Of a stretch of 64,000 bases of DNA, positions 33,431 through 42,521 are shown in pieces (the stretch's first letter is position 1; the number at the start of each line of letters is the position of its first letter). Where the stretch lies: contig DRHT01000032.1 in assembly GCA_011053055.1 (NCBI GenBank), positions 85,506 through 149,505 on the forward strand, read 5' to 3'. The position numbers were made by a program, and so were the translations under genes. The notes under the pieces are model-generated. The model was not told the origin of the DNA. It did no database searches and saw only the letters and a program-made list of their open reading frames with translations. The stretch is from Halopseudomonas sabulinigri. Lineage in GTDB: Bacteria; Pseudomonadota; Gammaproteobacteria; Pseudomonadales; Pseudomonadaceae.

Positions 33431-35664
33431 CGCAGCGCATCTGGGCCTGGCTATGGACGCTGGTGCTGCTGGCCTGTGCCGCTTTGCTGTTCACGCAGCT
33501 GCGCCAAGCAGATTTTTGGGATACGCGCATCACCGCGCTATTACCAGCCAGCGACCAAAGCAGCCTTCTACAGCAGGCTGATCAACAGTTATCTGCGGCC
33601 TTTGAGAATCAGTTTGTGGTTCTGGTTGGCGGACCTAATGCGGTGCAATCTGCGAAGGTACTGCAAGCCTTGCTGCGAGAGGCCAATCTAAGCTCCGCGC
33701 AGACGATGCTCCGGCCTGATAAAACCTTATCGCCTTACCGTTATGGCTTGCTCAGCGACAGTCTCAGCAGCGCAGACAACCGCCAGTGGCTCAAGCGCGC
33801 ACTGACCCGCCTGTTGTTACCCGGCGGCAGTGAGACGCTAGTACAAGATCCTTTTGGCTTGCTCGATAGCTGGCTAGGCGAGCGCTTTAACGGTGCGCTG
33901 ACGCTACGCGATGGCGTACCTACTTTGCGTGACGAGGATCAGCTGTGGGCGTTGGTCAGCGGTCAGGTGACGGGCAGCCCTTATCAGCTGGCAACACAGC
34001 AGCAGCTGACGGCGAGTCTGGCTGAGTTTTATGCGCAGCACCCGCAGGCGCAGCTGTTGCGCTCGGGTTTGATATTTCACGCAGCTGCCGGTGCCGCGCA
34101 GGCGCAACGCGAGATGTCGAGTCTGGGGTTGGCGTCATTGCTGGGTCTGTGTCTGTTGTTCTGGTGGGTATTCCGGCGCCTGCGCACGCTGGTTCAGTTG
34201 CTGGTGCCGGTGGCTTGCGGTTTGCTGCTGGCGCTGCCGCTGACCGGTCTGCTGTTTGGCGGGGTAAACCTGCTGACACTGGTATTCGGCGTGAGCATCA
34301 TCGGCATCGCGGTGGACTACGCACTGCATCTGCAATGTCAGCGTCAGCTGGTGGCCGCGCAGCCAAGCCGGCAGTTTTGGTCGGCACTGCTGCTGGGGCT
34401 GCTTTCGACACTCATCGCTTACCTGGTACAACTGATCACGCCCATGCCGGGGTTGCGACAAATGGCCTGTTTTGCAGCGCTGGGTCTGCTCGGTGCCTGG
34501 CTCACGGTGCGTCTCTGGTTGGCTCGCTGGCCGTTGTCTGCGCACCCTGCGACGGCGCGTCTGGCGACGACGCTGGCACCGATGCGCTTGCGCAGCGGGC
34601 AACGCTGGCCATGGATTCTGTTGGCGCTGTTGATGTTGGCGGCGCTTGTCCTGATATTCAGCAGGTTGCAGTTCAACAATAGCCTGCAGCAACTAAACCC
34701 ATCTCCGGCTGAGCTGATTCAAGAGCAGCAACAGGTGCAGACGCTGCTGCAGCAACCCAGTGGCAGCCGTTATCTACTGGTTCGCGCGGCGGATGAGCAG
34801 GCGCTGTTGCGGCGTTTGGAAGGTCTCGACCCAGCACTTCAACGATTAAAAACTGCGAATGACCTCGCGGTTTATCAGCATCCTGCGCGGCACTTGCCCT
34901 CGCTGACGCGTCAGCAGCAGGCGCACGATGAGGTGCGTGAGCGTTATAGCCAGTTACTACCTGAGCTTCGGGCGGCCAGCGGACTGCCCGAACGGCTGCA
35001 GCAACAGGCACTGACGGCACTCGATAATGCGCCTTTGCTGCAGCCCGCGCAGTGGTTGGAGTCTGCTGAGGGAGCTGCGGATGCCGCGCTTTGGCTCGGT
35101 GCACAACCTGACGGAGTCTGGGTTGCCGTGGTCGCGCTGGGCGATACAACAGCGGCGGGCGCGGTGGCATTGCAGCAACTGGCTGAAGCTGATGATGTGA
35201 TTTATCACGACCGGGTCGCAGCGCTGTCAGCACAGCTGGCGCGGTTAGCGCACAGCATGGCAAGCTGGCTGGCGGTAGCCGCCGTGATCTTGAGTTTGTT
35301 GTTGTGCTGGCGCTTTCGCACGGCAGCATGGCGTGCCTTGCTGCCGCCGTTGGGTGCTGTGTTGCTCACGTTGGGATGCCTGGCGCTGACCGGCGGGGTA
35401 GGCCTGTTCCACCTGCTGGGGCTGTTGCTGGTGTTGGGGATAGGTTTGGATGCAGGCATCTTCAGCGCGCAGGAGCCCGACAGCGATGCTGCCTGGTTGG
35501 CGATCAGTTTGTCCTGCGCTTCCAGCCTGTTGGCGTTTGGCTTGCTGGCCTTCAGCGCCACGCCAGCGCTGCACTTTCTTGGCCTGACCTGTTTGCTGGG
35601 TCTGGCTTTTACCTGGGCCTTGGTGCCGTTCGCGCGGGCCACTAGGCCCGACCATTCACGATAG
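33427..35664 (+). CDS. MMPL/RND-family exporter (ApeM-like), GTG start
   Basis: A 745-aa polytopic membrane protein with two repeated halves, each made of one helix, a periplasmic loop and about five helices (first bundle about 225-400, second about 610-735). The segment GVSIIGIAVDYALHLQCQRQ carries the charged Asp helix IV motif of RND transporters. It probably moves the lipid-linked aryl polyene or its lipid part to the periplasmic face. It starts at GTG 33427, overlapping the LolA-like gene, and uses a GC-rich high-Gln composition in the loops. Confidence 0.85.
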   Translation: MTQRIWAWLWTLVLLACAALLFTQLRQADFWDTRITALLPASDQSSLLQQADQQLSAAFENQFVVLVGGPNAVQSAKVLQALLREANLSSAQTMLRPDKTLSPYRYGLLSDSLSSADNRQWLKRALTRLLLPGGSETLVQDPFGLLDSWLGERFNGALTLRDGVPTLRDEDQLWALVSGQVTGSPYQLATQQQLTASLAEFYAQHPQAQLLRSGLIFHAAAGAAQAQREMSSLGLASLLGLCLLFWWVFRRLRTLVQLLVPVACGLLLALPLTGLLFGGVNLLTLVFGVSIIGIAVDYALHLQCQRQLVAAQPSRQFWSALLLGLLSTLIAYLVQLITPMPGLRQMACFAALGLLGAWLTVRLWLARWPLSAHPATARLATTLAPMRLRSGQRWPWILLALLMLAALVLIFSRLQFNNSLQQLNPSPAELIQEQQQVQTLLQQPSGSRYLLVRAADEQALLRRLEGLDPALQRLKTANDLAVYQHPARHLPSLTRQQQAHDEVRERYSQLLPELRAASGLPERLQQQALTALDNAPLLQPAQWLESAEGAADAALWLGAQPDGVWVAVVALGDTTAAGAVALQQLAEADDVIYHDRVAALSAQLARLAHSMASWLAVAAVILSLLLCWRFRTAAWRALLPPLGAVLLTLGCLALTGGVGLFHLLGLLLVLGIGLDAGIFSAQEPDSDAAWLAISLSCASSLLAFGLLAFSATPALHFLGLTCLLGLAFTWALVPFARATRPDHSR

Positions 35665-35679
35665 TTGCAGGGATTGCAG

Positions 35680-36963
35680 ATGGAAAATAAGAACCTAACC
35701 GACGCAGCCATAGAACAGGTTGATGTAGCTATCATCGGTGCCGGGCCGGCAGGCGCGGCAGCGGCCGCCTGGCTGGCGCGCGAAGGTTTGCGTGTGCGGG
35801 TGCTGGAGCAAAGTGTTTTCCCGCGCTTCTCGATCGGCGAAAGCCTGCTTCCGCAATGCATGCAGTATTTGCAGGAGTGCGGTCTGCTGGCAGCGGCGGA
35901 GGCTGGCGGCTTTCAACATAAAGATGGTGCTGCTTTCTGTTGGCGCGATGAAACGGCAGCGGTACTGTTCACCGAAAAATTCAGCGCCGGCCCCGGCACT
36001 ACTTGGCAGGTACCGCGCGCGGACTTTGATCAGCGCTTGATCGAAGGTGCGCAAGCGCTAGGTGCCGACGTGTTGTTTGGCTGCAAGGTGACCGACTTTG
36101 TGCCGGATGCCGAGGCGCCACGGATTAGCCTGATGACGGCTGAAGGTGAAGCGCAACAACTACAAGCACGCTTTGTGTTGGACGCCAGCGGTTATGGTCG
36201 AGTACTGGCGCGCCTCACTGGGCTGGCCTGCGACTCAGTACTGGAGTCACGCTGTGCGCTCTTTATGCATGTGGAAGATCATATCGACACAGCTGATTAC
36301 GACCGCAACAAGATTCTGATCGGCATTCATCCGCAACTGCCCAGCGTCTGGTACTGGCTGATCCCCTTTAGCGATGGTCGCGCCTCGGTCGGCGTGGTGG
36401 GAGACAGAGCCACATTGGAGCAAGCCGGGCTCGACGATGGTGAGCGGCTCTGGTCCATGCTGCGGCAAGAACCGCGCTACGCTGAGTTGCTGAAAAATGC
36501 GGTGCAGGTGCGCGACACCGGCCGGCTGGAAGGCTACTCGGCGGCGGTGAGTCAGTTGCATGGTCCGGGCTTTGCGCTGCTGGGTAACGCGGGCGAGTTT
36601 CTTGATCCGGTGTTTTCTTCCGGCGTGACCATCGCGCTGCATTCGGCTTGGTTGGCTGCACCGCTGGTCAAGCGTCAGCTGGCCGGTGAAACGGTTGATT
36701 GGCAAGCTGAGTTTGAGCTGCCGTTACGTGCTGGAGTCGATACCTTTCGCGAGTTCGTGATTGCTTGGTATGACGGTCGTCTGCCGCGCATTATCTTCAA
36801 CGAACGCCAGCCTGAACGTATCCGCAATATGGTCAGCGCGGTATTGGCCGGTTACGCTTGGGATACCGACAATCCCTTGGTTGCGGCCAGCCGCCGGCGT
36901 CTGGACGCGCTGGCACAAAGCAGTACCGACAGCCGCTTTGATGTGATTGTCGACGCATGCTGA
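35680..36963 (+). CDS. FAD-dependent oxidoreductase, tryptophan-halogenase-like
   Basis: A 427-aa flavoprotein. It opens with the dinucleotide motif AIIGAGPAGAAAAAWLAREG, then FSIGESLLPQCM. The middle segment VWYWLIPFSDGRASVGVVGD keeps most of the halogenase GWxWxIP signature with Val instead of Gly. DASGYGRVLAR, GNAGEFLDPVFSSGV complete the fold. The family contains both halogenases and hydroxylases or reductases, so it could halogenate or hydroxylate the aryl head. Start ATG 35680 is preferred over TTG 35665 because AGGG is suitably spaced and the FAD motif starts about 18 residues later. Confidence 0.85.
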   Translation: MENKNLTDAAIEQVDVAIIGAGPAGAAAAAWLAREGLRVRVLEQSVFPRFSIGESLLPQCMQYLQECGLLAAAEAGGFQHKDGAAFCWRDETAAVLFTEKFSAGPGTTWQVPRADFDQRLIEGAQALGADVLFGCKVTDFVPDAEAPRISLMTAEGEAQQLQARFVLDASGYGRVLARLTGLACDSVLESRCALFMHVEDHIDTADYDRNKILIGIHPQLPSVWYWLIPFSDGRASVGVVGDRATLEQAGLDDGERLWSMLRQEPRYAELLKNAVQVRDTGRLEGYSAAVSQLHGPGFALLGNAGEFLDPVFSSGVTIALHSAWLAAPLVKRQLAGETVDWQAEFELPLRAGVDTFREFVIAWYDGRLPRIIFNERQPERIRNMVSAVLAGYAWDTDNPLVAASRRRLDALAQSSTDSRFDVIVDAC

Positions 36964-37502
36964 TGCGCCGCTTCAGTTGTTTGTTGCTATTAACGATCTG
37001 GTTGAGCGGCTGTGCCATGCAGTCAGCGCCGGCGCCCGCGTTGGCGGCGTTACCTGTCGCACCGGTGCAAACCCTGCAATTGCGCTTTGTGCATGGTGAG
37101 CAAGAGCACGCCATGATCGGCGTTCTGCGTCGTGACGCAGATAGCTTGCGGCTGGTATTGCTCAGCCCGCAGGGGCAGCGCTTACTGACCTGGCAGCGTG
37201 ATGCTAACGGCGCACAGCTGCAGGCCGACGATTGGCAGCCACCCTTTGATGCTGACTGGCTGGGTAGCCGTCTGGCGTGGTCACTTTGGCCGGCAGACGC
37301 TCTGCAACGGGCGTTTTCAGGCAGCCGCTGGAGATTGGGTGGCAGCCCGGACGAACGGGCGATTTATTATCGCAAGCAGCTGATTGCCAAGGTTAAAATA
37401 GTCGGCGATTGCCGCCGAATTGATGATCTTGATGCCGGCTACCAGCTCACCATCACCGTGGCCGATGCCGCGCGGAAAACCTCTCCATGCCCGAATTTTT
37501 GA
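36957..37502 (+). CDS. Lipoprotein, DUF3261-like (ApeN-like)
   Basis: A 181-aa lipoprotein. The lipobox WLSGC after LLLLTI directs lipidation, and residue Ala after the Cys suggests outer-membrane sorting. The body is beta-rich with VLLSPQGQRLLTWQRDANG near the middle. ATG 36957 and ATG 36963 are both possible. The second overlaps the flavoprotein stop by one base (TGATG). It fits the small lipoprotein in known aryl-polyene clusters between the exporter region and the second ketosynthase. Likely part of the pigment delivery apparatus. Confidence 0.78.
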   Translation: MLMRRFSCLLLLTIWLSGCAMQSAPAPALAALPVAPVQTLQLRFVHGEQEHAMIGVLRRDADSLRLVLLSPQGQRLLTWQRDANGAQLQADDWQPPFDADWLGSRLAWSLWPADALQRAFSGSRWRLGGSPDERAIYYRKQLIAKVKIVGDCRRIDDLDAGYQLTITVADAARKTSPCPNF

Positions 37503-38680
37503 GCGCCTTGACCCAGCAGCCCTGTCGTTTGTCGACGCCGGCACTGGTCTGCTCGCTGGGCGACAATCTAGCGGATATTGCCCAGCGTCTGTTCAGCGGC
37601 GAGCGTGGCTTAACACCGACCGACAGCTTCACCCCCGGCCGTTCACTGCCGTTGGGCCTGGTGCACACCAAGCTGCCCGACATGCGAGCCTGGCCGGTTG
37701 AGCATCGCTCGCGCAACAATCAACTGCTGGCGGCAGCGCTGGAGCAACTGGCGCCCGAACTGGCTGCACTGCGCGCTCGGCAGCCTGATGCACGCGTCGG
37801 CGTGGTACTGGGTACCAGCACCTCCGGCATCGGTGAAACCGAACAGGCGGTGGCGCATTTTCAGCGTGACAGCGAATGGCCGACTAGCTTTGTCTATCAG
37901 CGGCAAGAAATCGGTTCGCCCTCGGCCTTTGTGGCCACGCATTTGGGACTCGATGGCCCGGCGTATACGTTGTCTACCGCGTGCAGTTCCAGCGCGCGTG
38001 CGCTCGCCAGTGGCCGTCGGTTGTTAGCGCTGGGGCTATGCGACGCGGTGATTGCCGGCGGTGCTGATAGCCTCTGCGCCTTGACGGTAAATGGCTTCGC
38101 CGCGCTGGGGGCCGTCAGTGAGCAACCTTGTCTGCCGTTCTCGGCCAACCGTTGCGGAATCAATATTGGTGAGGCGGCAGCGCTCTTTTTGCTGACGCCG
38201 GAAACCGGCGGCATCCAGCTGGCCGGTTACGGCGAAAGCAGCGATGCCCACCATATCTCGGCGCCGTTGGCGGATGGCAGCGGTGCACTGGCCGCGATGA
38301 CTGCGGCGCTAGCGATGGCAGGTATTACTGCCGAGCAAGTGGATTATGTCAATTTGCACGGCACCGCCACCACGCAGAATGACAGCATGGAGGCGCAGGC
38401 CATTCATGCGCTCTTTGCTGATCGCGTGCCCTGCAGTTCGACCAAGGCGCTAACCGGGCATACCTTGGGAGCTTGTGGGGCGTTGGAAGCCGCTTTCTGC
38501 TGGCTAGCGCTGCGTGAAGGCTGCCTGCCGCCTCAGATTAACGATGGCGTAGTCGATCCAGAGTTAGCTCCGATTCGGCTGGCCACGGCTGACGCTGCAC
38601 CCTTGCACCGCGCACTGACTAACTCCTTCGCCTTTGGCGGCAACAACGCCACGCTGCTATTGGAGCGCACAGATGATTGA
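37487..38680 (+). CDS. apeO: Beta-ketoacyl-ACP synthase (ApeO-like)
   Basis: A 397-aa type II ketosynthase. The catalytic triad is intact: C166 in STACSSSARAL, His in NLHGTATTQNDSMEAQAI and His in GHTLGACGALEA. In well-studied aryl-polyene systems ApeO is the active elongating ketosynthase that pairs with the ApeC chain-length factor. It is followed in order by dehydratase, ketoreductase and a second ketosynthase, which is the canonical ApeO-P-Q-R arrangement. It overlaps the lipoprotein gene by 16 bp. Confidence 0.9.
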   Translation: MPEFLSALTQQPCRLSTPALVCSLGDNLADIAQRLFSGERGLTPTDSFTPGRSLPLGLVHTKLPDMRAWPVEHRSRNNQLLAAALEQLAPELAALRARQPDARVGVVLGTSTSGIGETEQAVAHFQRDSEWPTSFVYQRQEIGSPSAFVATHLGLDGPAYTLSTACSSSARALASGRRLLALGLCDAVIAGGADSLCALTVNGFAALGAVSEQPCLPFSANRCGINIGEAAALFLLTPETGGIQLAGYGESSDAHHISAPLADGSGALAAMTAALAMAGITAEQVDYVNLHGTATTQNDSMEAQAIHALFADRVPCSSTKALTGHTLGACGALEAAFCWLALREGCLPPQINDGVVDPELAPIRLATADAAPLHRALTNSFAFGGNNATLLLERTDD

Positions 38681-39149
38681 ACTGAGCACACCCTGCCCGA
38701 TTGCCCCCTATGTGCCGCATGCCGATAGCATGTGCTTGCTCGATACCCTGTTGGAATTTAACGCCGACCACCTGTACGCCGACATTTGTCCGCGCGCTGA
38801 TGATTTGTTTGCCGACGCGCAGGGTATTCCCGGTTGGGTCGGTATTGAGTGGATGGCGCAGGCAGTAGCAGCCTGGTCGGGTGTGCAAGCCGTTGAAGCC
38901 GGTGAGCCTCCTGCAGTGGGCTTTCTGTTGGGCTCGCGACGCTACGAGGTCAAGGTCGCTTACTTCGCATTGGGTGAGCCGGTGCGTATTGAAGTATTCC
39001 TCGATTTTCGTGCCGACAATGGCCTCGGCGCTTTCCGCGGCCAGTTGCTCGATCAGCAGGGCCAGCTGCTGGCCAGCGGCAGTTTGAATGTTTACCAGCC
39101 CGATTCAGCCCAAGCGCTGGCGGCGCTGCATAAGGGAGATATGCCATGA
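38673..39149 (+). CDS. apeP: 3-hydroxyacyl-ACP dehydratase (ApeP-like, FabA/FabZ hotdog)
   Basis: A 158-aa hotdog protein. The segment YVPHADSMCLLDTLLEFN supplies the conserved catalytic histidine, and IPGWVGIEWMAQAVAAWSGV is the central long helix with the Glu expected for the FabA/Z family. It dehydrates the 3-hydroxyacyl intermediates in each elongation cycle. ATG 38673 overlaps the ketosynthase stop by 8 bp. The earlier frame from 38634 is inside the ketosynthase. Confidence 0.86.
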   Translation: MIELSTPCPIAPYVPHADSMCLLDTLLEFNADHLYADICPRADDLFADAQGIPGWVGIEWMAQAVAAWSGVQAVEAGEPPAVGFLLGSRRYEVKVAYFALGEPVRIEVFLDFRADNGLGAFRGQLLDQQGQLLASGSLNVYQPDSAQALAALHKGDMP

Positions 39150-39871
39150 CCGATACGATTTTAATTACCGGCTCCAGCCGTGGCATCGGCCAGGCGGTAG
39201 CGCTGCGTTTGGCGCGTGACGGCTTTGACATAGTACTGCACTGTCGCAGTCAGATTGAGGCTGCCGAAAGGGTCGCCGCGCAGGTTCGGGAGCTGGGACG
39301 AAGCGCCCGCGTGCTATGTTTTGACGTAGCCGACCGTGCCGCCGCAAAGGCGGCGCTGGAAGCGGATGTCGAACAGCATGGCGCTTACTACGGTGTGGTC
39401 TGCAATGCCGGCGTGACCGCCGACGGTGCCTTCCCAGCGCTCAGCGATGACGACTGGGATAGAGTGATTCATACCAATCTCGACGGTTTCTACAACGTGC
39501 TCAAGCCGCTGATGATGCCAATGATTCGCCGCCGCAAGGCCGGGCGTATTGTGGTTATGTCGTCAGTCTCCGGGGTAATGGGTAACCGTGGGCAGGTCAA
39601 TTACAGCGCGAGTAAGGCCGGCTTGATCGGAGCGGTGAAAGCTTTGGCAGTGGAATTGGCCAAGCGCAAAATTACGGTTAACTGTGTGGCGCCCGGTCTG
39701 GTCGAGACCGAAATGCTGGACGAGCAGATCATTAGCGAAGCCATGAAGGCGATTCCTATGCAGCGCACTGGCACTGTCGAAGAGGTCGCTGCCGCAGTGA
39801 GTTTTCTGTGTTCGGCGGACGCGGGCTATATCACTCGGCAGGTGCTGTCGGTCAATGGAGGTATGTGCTAA
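39146..39871 (+). CDS. apeQ: 3-oxoacyl-ACP reductase (ApeQ-like, FabG family)
   Basis: A 241-aa short-chain dehydrogenase with the NADPH motif ILITGSSRGIGQAVAL and the Ser-Tyr-Lys catalytic set: S in MSSVSGVMGNRGQ, Y153 in VNYSASK, K157. It reduces the 3-ketoacyl-ACP formed by the ketosynthases. ATGA overlap with the dehydratase gene and TAATG overlap with the next gene show tight coupling. The C-terminus ADAGYITRQVLSVNGGM is typical of FabG. Confidence 0.93.
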   Translation: MTDTILITGSSRGIGQAVALRLARDGFDIVLHCRSQIEAAERVAAQVRELGRSARVLCFDVADRAAAKAALEADVEQHGAYYGVVCNAGVTADGAFPALSDDDWDRVIHTNLDGFYNVLKPLMMPMIRRRKAGRIVVMSSVSGVMGNRGQVNYSASKAGLIGAVKALAVELAKRKITVNCVAPGLVETEMLDEQIISEAMKAIPMQRTGTVEEVAAAVSFLCSADAGYITRQVLSVNGGMC

Positions 39872-41133
39872 TGGATGGCAAAGCGGTGCGCGCGGATGGC
39901 CTCGGGCGTCGGGTCGTAGTGACAGGCATGGCAGGCTTTTCGCCGATTGGTAACGACTGGGCGAGCATCGAAGCTAATCTGCGGACGATGCAGACAGGCA
40001 TACGCCACATGGATGACTGGGCCGAGTACGAGGGTCTGAACACGCGCCTGGGTGGTCCGGTCGCACCTTTTGAGCTGCCTGCGCAGTACACCCGCCGCGC
40101 GATGCGCAGCATGGGTCGGGGTGCGCGCATGGCGACGCGGGCCAGTGAGTTAGCACTGGCGGATGCCGGGCTGCTCGGCGACCCACTGGTCGGCAGCGGT
40201 GACATGGGTATCGCTTACGGCGCCTCCGCCGGCGAGCCGGACGCGGTGGCCGACTTCGGCAATATGCTGATCAACAAGTCTACCGACGGCCTCAACGCTA
40301 ATTCCTACATTCGCATGATGGCGCACACGGCGGCGGTCAATATTGGTGTGTTTCTTGGTGTGCGTGGGCGCATTCATACCACTTCTAGCGCCTGTACCTC
40401 GGGGAGTCAGGGTATTGGCTACGCCTATGAAGCGATTCGTTTCGGCCGCCAGAAAGCCATGATTGCCGGCGGCTGCGAAGAGTTGTCGGCCTCGGAGGCG
40501 GCGGTGTTCGATACCCTGTTTGCCACCAGTACCCGCAACGATGCACCGCATACCTCGCCGCGTCCTTTTGATACCGAGCGTGATGGTTTGGTAGTCGGCG
40601 AGGGTGCTGGGGCGCTGATTTTGGAAGATTTACAGCACGCTCTAGAGCGCGGTGCGCCTATCTATGCCGAAGTCATGGGCTTTGGTACCAACAGCGATGG
40701 CCGTCATGTAACCCAGCCGGACTCGGAAATGATGGAACGGGCGATCCGCATGGGGCTGAACGACGCTAATCTGCAACCGGAGCAGATTGGTTATGTCAGC
40801 GCGCACGGCACCGCGACTGATCGCGGCGATGTGGCCGAGAGCAAAGCCACCCATGCGGTGTTTGGCGGCAATACGCCAATCAGTGCTTTCAAGAGTTTTA
40901 CCGGCCACACCCTGGGCGCCTGCGGTGCGCTGGAAGCCTGGGTAGCGATCGAAATGATGCGCGCCGGCTGGTTTCACGCGACCGCCAACCTGGACGCGCC
41001 GGACCCGGATTGCGCCGCTTTGGACTACATCCGCGATGAAGGCCGCGCGCTGCAGTGTGAATATGTGATGAGCAACAACTTTGCTTTTGGCGGCATCAAT
41101 ACGTCTCTGATTTTCCGGCGCTGGGCGGCGTGA
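39871..41133 (+). CDS. apeR: Beta-ketoacyl-ACP synthase (ApeR-like, FabF family)
   Basis: A 420-aa ketosynthase with triad C175 in TSSACTSGSQGIG, His in SAHGTATDRGDVAES and His in TGHTLGACGALEA. In E. coli clusters the homologue likely acts in starter condensation or early elongation. ATG 39871 overlaps the reductase stop by one base. The longer frame from 39808 lies inside the reductase gene. It ends the canonical biosynthetic run. One more secreted-protein gene follows. Confidence 0.92.
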   Translation: MDGKAVRADGLGRRVVVTGMAGFSPIGNDWASIEANLRTMQTGIRHMDDWAEYEGLNTRLGGPVAPFELPAQYTRRAMRSMGRGARMATRASELALADAGLLGDPLVGSGDMGIAYGASAGEPDAVADFGNMLINKSTDGLNANSYIRMMAHTAAVNIGVFLGVRGRIHTTSSACTSGSQGIGYAYEAIRFGRQKAMIAGGCEELSASEAAVFDTLFATSTRNDAPHTSPRPFDTERDGLVVGEGAGALILEDLQHALERGAPIYAEVMGFGTNSDGRHVTQPDSEMMERAIRMGLNDANLQPEQIGYVSAHGTATDRGDVAESKATHAVFGGNTPISAFKSFTGHTLGACGALEAWVAIEMMRAGWFHATANLDAPDPDCAALDYIRDEGRALQCEYVMSNNFAFGGINTSLIFRRWAA

Positions 41134-41194
41134 AATAAACCGGCGCGTGCTTGGGCGCGGCACACTTATCAATGATCGATTAGAGGGACTAAAC

Positions 41195-41650
41195 ATGAAG
41201 AAAGGAATGATCACCACAACAGCGCTGGCATTGACGCTGGGCCTATTGAGCGCTGGCAATGCGCAAGCGCGCGACACCAAGCTGATGCTGTCTGTTGAGG
41301 AAGCCATGAGTTCAGCTGACTTCCAGGAAAATCTCGACCCTAGCATTACCTTCAGTTTTGGTGGCCTGCCCAATGGCAAGCGTATCGGCGAGCGCCACGG
41401 CAATTACATAAGCAACAAAAAGACCAATGCCTTCGGCAAAAGCGATGAAGAGGCCTGCCGCTGGGCACTGCTGTCGGCCTTGCTAAGCTTTCAGGACCGC
41501 GCGCGCAGCGAAGGCGGCGACGCGGTGGTTAACCTCGAGAGCTACTACAATGCCAACCCGATGATCTCCACCACTCAGTTCGAATGCCATGCCGGCGCCA
41601 TAATGGCCGGCGTTGCGTTACGTGGTGATGTGGTCACGCTCGCCCCTTGA
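41195..41650 (+). CDS. Secreted YbjQ-like small protein often labelled 'excinuclease ATPase subunit'
   Basis: A 151-aa exported protein. A signal peptide (MKKGMITTTALALTLGLLSAGNAQA) precedes a compact domain ending FECHAGAIMAGVALRGDVV, with GGDAVVNLESYY in the middle, features recalling the YbjQ heavy-metal-binding-like fold. Family members are often misnamed as excinuclease subunits. No ATPase motif is present. AGAGGGA at 41182-41188 gives a good ribosome site, 62 bp after the ketosynthase stop. Linkage to the aryl-polyene operon is inferred from orientation and spacing. Confidence 0.72.
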   Translation: MKKGMITTTALALTLGLLSAGNAQARDTKLMLSVEEAMSSADFQENLDPSITFSFGGLPNGKRIGERHGNYISNKKTNAFGKSDEEACRWALLSALLSFQDRARSEGGDAVVNLESYYNANPMISTTQFECHAGAIMAGVALRGDVVTLAP

Positions 41651-41686
41651 TCCAACGTTGCTGAAATAAGCGAACATCCCCCGGCT

Positions 41687-42358
41687 TCAATGCCGCCGGA
41701 GGATGGCGTTGGATTCGATCACCTGTTTGCCTACCGGTGCCATCAGCGCCGCCTGCAGCATCGCGGCGGCCACATCGCTGGTTTTCACCGCACGGAAGCG
41801 TTTTGGGATAACCGGTTTGAAACTGCGCGACAGCAAAAGGCCAAACACTTCGCCAGGACGATTCTCAGGGCGCGGCCCGCCATCCAGTAGGGAAGGTCTG
41901 ACCAGCGTCAGCGAACGAAAATCCATTGCCGCCAGATCCTGCTCTACTTCGCCTTTTACTCGCAGATAAAACGAACCCGAGCGCGCGCTGGCGCCGAGCG
42001 AAGAATTGAGCACGAAAGTGCGGGTGCCAGCGTGCAAACAGAGTCGCGCCGCCCCACACACGTACTCCCTGTCTACCTTACGAAAAGCGTCTTTTGAACC
42101 CGCCTGCTTGAGCGTGGTACCCAAGGCGCAGAGCGCCGCATCGGCCTGCCACCAGTCGGCCTCTTCTGGTAATGCACTGAAATCGACCTGCGGGTTAAGC
42201 AGGTGCGCGTAGTGGGTTACCGAGACAGGTAGCGGGCGTCTGGTTGGCGCGACCACCCGAGCAATCGCTGGGTTGGCCAGTGCTTGACGCAAGACGTCCA
42301 TTCCCACAAGACCGCTGCCGCCTAACACCAGCAACGTCTTGCCCTTGGTTTCGTCCAT
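41687..42358 (-). CDS. NAD(P)-binding atypical short-chain dehydrogenase (TIP30/NmrA-like)
   Basis: A 223-aa Rossmann protein. It begins LLVLGGSGLVGMDVLRQALANP (dinucleotide motif), has LNSSLGASARSGSFYLRVKGEVE with a Tyr-x3-Lys pair, and ends VIESNAILRRH. These fit the atypical SDR group of the TIP30/YbjT type. It is convergent with the secreted-protein gene. Its role cannot be determined from neighbours. Confidence 0.85.
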   Translation of the reverse strand: MDETKGKTLLVLGGSGLVGMDVLRQALANPAIARVVAPTRRPLPVSVTHYAHLLNPQVDFSALPEEADWWQADAALCALGTTLKQAGSKDAFRKVDREYVCGAARLCLHAGTRTFVLNSSLGASARSGSFYLRVKGEVEQDLAAMDFRSLTLVRPSLLDGGPRPENRPGEVFGLLLSRSFKPVIPKRFRAVKTSDVAAAMLQAALMAPVGKQVIESNAILRRH

Positions 42359-42521
42359 GGGTACTCCCCCAATTGAATTGTCAGCTTCAGTTAAGTCTAG
42401 TGTGGTTCATTCTCTTGCGTACCGTTGGACAAATGCGGCAACAACTTGCTCAGTCTTCCCTGGGAGTCTTATTGCTGTCGTTGAGTCGAACGGTTAATTG
42501 CCAACGAGTTGGGAGAGCGGG

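Noticed and set aside
34135..35861. Several long Gln/Arg-rich minus-strand frames opposite the MMPL exporter
   Set aside because: Low-complexity composition caused by antisense of Leu/Ala/Gln codons; the exporter frame has transmembrane pattern and RND motif.
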